Source: Chlorobiota bacterium
Lineage (GTDB): Bacteria; Bacteroidota; Ignavibacteria; SZUA-365; JAADGX01
DNA length: 7,257 nucleotides
Direction of reading: 5' to 3'
NCBI GenBank assembly: GCA_013152135.1
Contig: JAADGX010000024.1
Location: 1,743-8,999 of the forward strand
Shown here: positions 4,970 to 7,257 of the stretch, in pieces
How the letters are laid out: every line of letters begins with the position of its first letter
How positions within the stretch are numbered: the first letter of the stretch is position 1
The notes under the pieces: model-generated
Told to the model about the DNA's origin: nothing
What the model saw: the letters and a program-made list of their open reading frames with translations, nothing else
Database searches by the model: none
Translations under genes and position numbers: made by a program

Positions 4970-6055
4970 TTACCTCGGCAGGATGGCTTCAATGAGTTCA
5001 TCGTCCCACGGATGACCGTCGGCGAGCATCTTCCGCAGCTTGACGAAATCCACTTCCCGGTTGCCTTTGGGTCCTTCGTTGAAGGCGCGGAACCCGGCCT
5101 TGGCTTCGGTCATCATGTTGAGGCTGAGCCAGTCGCGGTTCGTCTGGGCGTTCCGGTCCCAGTGCTCGAGCTTCTTCTTACGCAGGCTGTTCAGGGTCTT
5201 GTTCACGCAGTCCGGCATCAGGTACAACATCTTTGTGGCGAGGGTGTTGACCGCGTTGTCGAGCGGAGACAGGTCTACCGTTCCGCTGGCCAGAAGTTCC
5301 TTGCCCTTGGCCAGCTCGTCGCCGCGTTTCCGCGTCCCGTACACGAGAGCGCCGGTTTCATCCACGTAGCGATCCGTTACTACCAGGGGGTTGCGGACGA
5401 ATTCGCCGTTTACGTTCAACACCGGCACCGCTTCACTGATCAGTCCCAGATTGAGAGCCTGGTACGCGCTCCACATCTCGCAGAGGATGCCGCTTTGCAT
5501 CGCGTGCTCGATGCCGACGAACAGGTGGAGAAAATCCGTGCTGCCGCCGTCGGGAGCGCTTCCATGACGCGGGCCCGCCTGCCCGAACACGGCCAGGTCG
5601 CTGGCAACGGTAAAATCGCAGGCCATACCGATTTCCTGTCCGCCCGCGATGCGCATGCCGTTCACCCGGCAAATAACGGGCTTGTCGCAATGCAGGATCG
5701 AGGTGATCATGTCGTTGAACAAGCGCATGTACTGCTTGTATTCCAATGGCCGCCCGGCATAGTATTCCGCGTATTCCTTTGTGTTGCCACCCGTGCAGAA
5801 TGCCTTGTCGCCGACCGCGGTGAACACCACCGCAACCACCGACCGGTCGTTCGACGCCTGCCGGAAAGCCAGGATCACCTCCTTGACCGCGGCGGTCGTA
5901 TAGGAGTTGTACTGTTTCGGGTTGTTGAGAAAAATCCAGGCGTTGTACAGTCCTTCCACCGCTTCACCGTTTTTATCCAGGCACGGGCGCAATTCATAAA
6001 TGATTTCCTTGAATTCCGTTTCGACCAGGTTATGGTTGACGAGATGATGACTCAT
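4970..6055 (-). CDS. oah: 6-oxocyclohex-1-ene-1-carbonyl-CoA hydrolase (ring-opening hydrolase, Oah/BamA)
   Basis: A 361-residue crotonase-superfamily hydrolase that adds water to 6-oxocyclohex-1-ene-1-carbonyl-CoA and opens the ring to 3-hydroxypimelyl-CoA, a marker reaction for anaerobic aromatic degradation. Visible features are FCTGGN (86-91), RIAGGQE (135-141), FGQAGPRHGSAPDGG (157-171), YGTRKRGDE (239-247) and MMTEAKAGFRAFNEGPKG (314-331), all typical of BamA. The first crotonase glutamate is kept (E141), but the position 20 residues on, a glutamate in hydratases, is G161, in a segment resembling MenB. It is longer than a hydratase by about 100 residues, as expected. The ATG at 6055 is chosen because AAGGG lies 6 nt upstream and the protein begins MSHHLVNHNLV; a GTG at 6070 would add five residues. 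It lies 87 bp after had and 2 nt before dch. Confidence 0.95.
   Translation of the reverse strand: MSHHLVNHNLVETEFKEIIYELRPCLDKNGEAVEGLYNAWIFLNNPKQYNSYTTAAVKEVILAFRQASNDRSVVAVVFTAVGDKAFCTGGNTKEYAEYYAGRPLEYKQYMRLFNDMITSILHCDKPVICRVNGMRIAGGQEIGMACDFTVASDLAVFGQAGPRHGSAPDGGSTDFLHLFVGIEHAMQSGILCEMWSAYQALNLGLISEAVPVLNVNGEFVRNPLVVTDRYVDETGALVYGTRKRGDELAKGKELLASGTVDLSPLDNAVNTLATKMLYLMPDCVNKTLNSLRKKKLEHWDRNAQTNRDWLSLNMMTEAKAGFRAFNEGPKGNREVDFVKLRKMLADGHPWDDELIEAILPR
4973..4976 (-). promoter_or_regulatory. Ribosome binding site of dch inside the oah end
   Basis: GAGG on the minus strand, 5 nt before the dch ATG at 4967, lies within the last codons of oah. The junction reads GAGG-TAA-CC-ATG, an arrangement that favours reinitiation by ribosomes finishing oah. 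Confidence 0.6.
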
Positions 6056-6142
6056 GTGGTTCCCTTTCACTTGTGTACGAGATGGTTGCTCTATGACAAT
6101 GAAACACGGTGACGCATCGTTGAACGAATCGATCGACGCCGG
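6056..6142 (-). promoter_or_regulatory. 87-bp spacer between had and oah
   Basis: The only sizeable gap in the otherwise 1-2-nt-spaced catabolic unit. It contains the oah ribosome site and an 11-bp inverted repeat, TCGTT-G-AACGA (6117-6127). No convincing promoter hexamers or terminator hairpin with a U-run were found. It could hold an internal promoter or RNA-processing site that sets Oah and Dch levels separately from Had; this is inference only. Confidence 0.3.
6062..6066 (-). promoter_or_regulatory. Ribosome binding site deciding the oah start
   Basis: AAGGG on the minus strand, 6 nt before the ATG at 6055. It lies inside the five-codon extension that a GTG start at 6070 would give, which argues for the ATG. 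Confidence 0.6.
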
Positions 6143-7204
6143 TCAGGCCCCTCCGAAATCCGGAACCAGGACGGAACGCTTCTCGAGCTTGTGTTCCAGC
6201 GTCTGTTGAAAGATGTCGTTAATCCGCGACAATGGAAACGTTTCGGTGAACGGCTTGATCGCCAGCTCACCGGCGGCCACCTTGTCGATTACCTCCGGGT
6301 ACAGCTCGGGCTTGCAGCCCCAGGTGCCGATGATCTGCGCATCGAACGCCATGAGATTACTGAGCCGCACTTCCAGTTTATCCAGCGTGAATCCGACGAT
6401 CGACAGCGTCGAGGCGATTCCCATGAGGGCGAACCCGAGTTCCTGGCCCGGCTTCGTCCCCGACATTTCGTAGATTTTCCAGCGGTTCCCCGGCGCGCCC
6501 ATCTCGCGGCAGATTTCCTTGACCTGGGCCTTGATTTCTTTCACTCCCAGTCCGCTGGTGTTCAATGTCCGCACGCCTTCAATGGCGGAAACCGCTTCCA
6601 GACGTGACGGTGAGATATCGAGGGCCAGGACGTGCGCGCCGAATATCCGCGCGATCTGGGCCGCGTACACGCCGACTCCACCCACGCCAATCACCACCGC
6701 AAACTCACCCGGCTTCAATCCGCTCTTCACGACCACCTGGTACGGGGTGGACACAGCGTCCGCGATCACGGACAATTCGGCCAGCGTGTGGGTCGTCAGC
6801 GCTTCGGCCGATACCTGCACGAGGTAGCGTGACGGTGTTACGACATGACTGGCAAAACCTCCGTGGAAATCGTTGCCGGGCATCTTCTGGCTCTGGCAGA
6901 TGTTGCTCCTTCCGTTCCGGCACAGATCGCACTCACCGCAGGGGAGCACGGCCGGAACAATAACCGGTTTTCCGACCAGGTGCGCCGGTCCCTCGATCAC
7001 CGTTCCGCTGATTTCGTGACCGAGCACGAGAGGAAGCTCGTGGCGGGTGGGAACACCGTAGTGCCAGAAGCTAAGGTCGGTATGGCAGACGCCGCATCCC
7101 GCAACCTCCACCAGCGCTTCATCTTCCTTCAACTGTGGGACGGGAAAAGAAACGAGCTCGAACGGCTTGTCCTTCTCCGTCATCTGGTACGCATGGATAT
7201 TCAT
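6143..7204 (-). CDS. had: 6-hydroxycyclohex-1-ene-1-carbonyl-CoA dehydrogenase (Had/BamQ)
   Basis: A 353-residue zinc-containing medium-chain alcohol dehydrogenase. In this pathway it oxidises 6-hydroxycyclohex-1-ene-1-carbonyl-CoA to the 6-oxo compound with NAD+. The catalytic zinc site is C40 (GCGVCHTD, 36-43) and H63 (GHE), with D149 where many alcohol dehydrogenases have a third cysteine. The structural zinc site is intact: C89, C92, C95 and C103 (PCGECDLCRNGRSNIC). The Rossmann motif is GVGGVG (173-178), and D196 at the end of the next strand indicates NAD+. GGGAG lies 7 nt before the ATG, inside the end of the preceding thiolase frame, whose stop is 2 nt upstream. By sequence alone it could be another zinc alcohol dehydrogenase; adjacency to oah and dch makes the Had role strong. 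Confidence 0.92.
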   Translation of the reverse strand: MNIHAYQMTEKDKPFELVSFPVPQLKEDEALVEVAGCGVCHTDLSFWHYGVPTRHELPLVLGHEISGTVIEGPAHLVGKPVIVPAVLPCGECDLCRNGRSNICQSQKMPGNDFHGGFASHVVTPSRYLVQVSAEALTTHTLAELSVIADAVSTPYQVVVKSGLKPGEFAVVIGVGGVGVYAAQIARIFGAHVLALDISPSRLEAVSAIEGVRTLNTSGLGVKEIKAQVKEICREMGAPGNRWKIYEMSGTKPGQELGFALMGIASTLSIVGFTLDKLEVRLSNLMAFDAQIIGTWGCKPELYPEVIDKVAAGELAIKPFTETFPLSRINDIFQQTLEHKLEKRSVLVPDFGGA

Positions 7205-7206
7205 GG

Positions 7207-7257
7207 TCAGGCTCCCGCGCTTGTGTTTTCAATGAGGATGGCCGTTCCCTGTCCCCC
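7207..7257 (-). CDS. C-terminal end of a probable thiolase (acetyl-CoA acyltransferase), cut by the right edge
   Basis: One minus-strand frame stays open from the right edge to a TGA at 7207-7209 and encodes 16 residues, GGQGTAILIENTSAGA. The GGQGTAILIE stretch resembles the glycine-rich last strand of thiolases (the C-G-G-G-G-Q-G segment that closes the active site). The stop lies 2 nt before the had ATG (TGA-CC-ATG), the same layout as the oah/dch junction, which supports a real upstream operon gene. A thiolase would fit the pathway by cleaving 3-oxopimelyl-CoA to glutaryl-CoA and acetyl-CoA, or acetoacetyl-CoA to two acetyl-CoA. Only 16 residues are visible, so the family call is moderate. 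Confidence 0.6.
   Translation of the reverse strand, partial: GGQGTAILIENTSAGA

Noticed and set aside
4898..6112. Long plus-strand open frame opposite oah
   Set aside because: Antisense to a complete, motif-rich Oah; the translation shows no domain signature and no ribosome site.
1..7257. GGGGACAGGGA at 4-14 matched by its reverse complement at 7247-7257, as if terminal inverted repeats
   Set aside because: At the left the bases encode SDR residues (SLSP) and at the right the thiolase GGQG segment; both are explained by coding, and the match is only 11 bp.

Overview
The window is a compact, GC-rich bacterial segment dominated by the 'lower' benzoyl-CoA pathway of anaerobic aromatic degradation. 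The had, oah and dch homologues are diagnostic: together they take the dienoyl-CoA made by benzoyl-CoA reductase to the ring-opened 3-hydroxypimelyl-CoA. This points to an anaerobic (denitrifying, sulfate- or metal-reducing, or fermenting/syntrophic) bacterium, plausibly proteobacterial or Desulfobacterota-like. I cannot fix the taxon, and no benzoyl-CoA reductase lies in the window, so ATP-dependent class I and tungsten class II cannot be told apart.

Layout. (1) Positions 1-575, minus strand: a short-chain dehydrogenase/reductase cut by the left edge. (2) Positions 576-748: a divergent intergenic region with three short inverted repeats. (3) Positions 749-2179, plus strand: a two-gene unit with a MobA/MocA-like nucleotidyltransferase and an XdhC-family protein, the usual accessory pair for molybdenum hydroxylases. 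(4) Positions 2188-7257, minus strand: a tightly packed catabolic unit, in transcription order thiolase C-terminus (cut by the right edge), had, oah, dch and a 3-hydroxyacyl-CoA dehydrogenase/enoyl-CoA hydratase fusion. The two blocks converge with 8 bp between stop codons.

How the genes work together. Dch hydrates cyclohexa-1,5-diene-1-carbonyl-CoA; Had oxidises the 6-hydroxy product with NAD+; Oah hydrates and opens the ring to 3-hydroxypimelyl-CoA; the dehydrogenase half of the fusion can give 3-oxopimelyl-CoA; and the thiolase can cleave that to glutaryl-CoA and acetyl-CoA. The hydratase half together with the dehydrogenase and thiolase could also process crotonyl-CoA derived from glutaryl-CoA. 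Three of the four complete catabolic genes carry a crotonase fold, and their catalytic glutamates differ in the way their chemistries predict. The XdhC/MobA-like pair suggests that a molybdenum hydroxylase, for example 4-hydroxybenzoyl-CoA reductase, may be encoded nearby, but none is visible here.

I see no RNA genes, insertion sequences, CRISPR arrays or clear intrinsic terminators. Most of the window is a recognisable pathway. The points worth a second look are the regulatory repeats, the accessory pair's placement, sequence deviations in three proteins, and the fusion enzyme.
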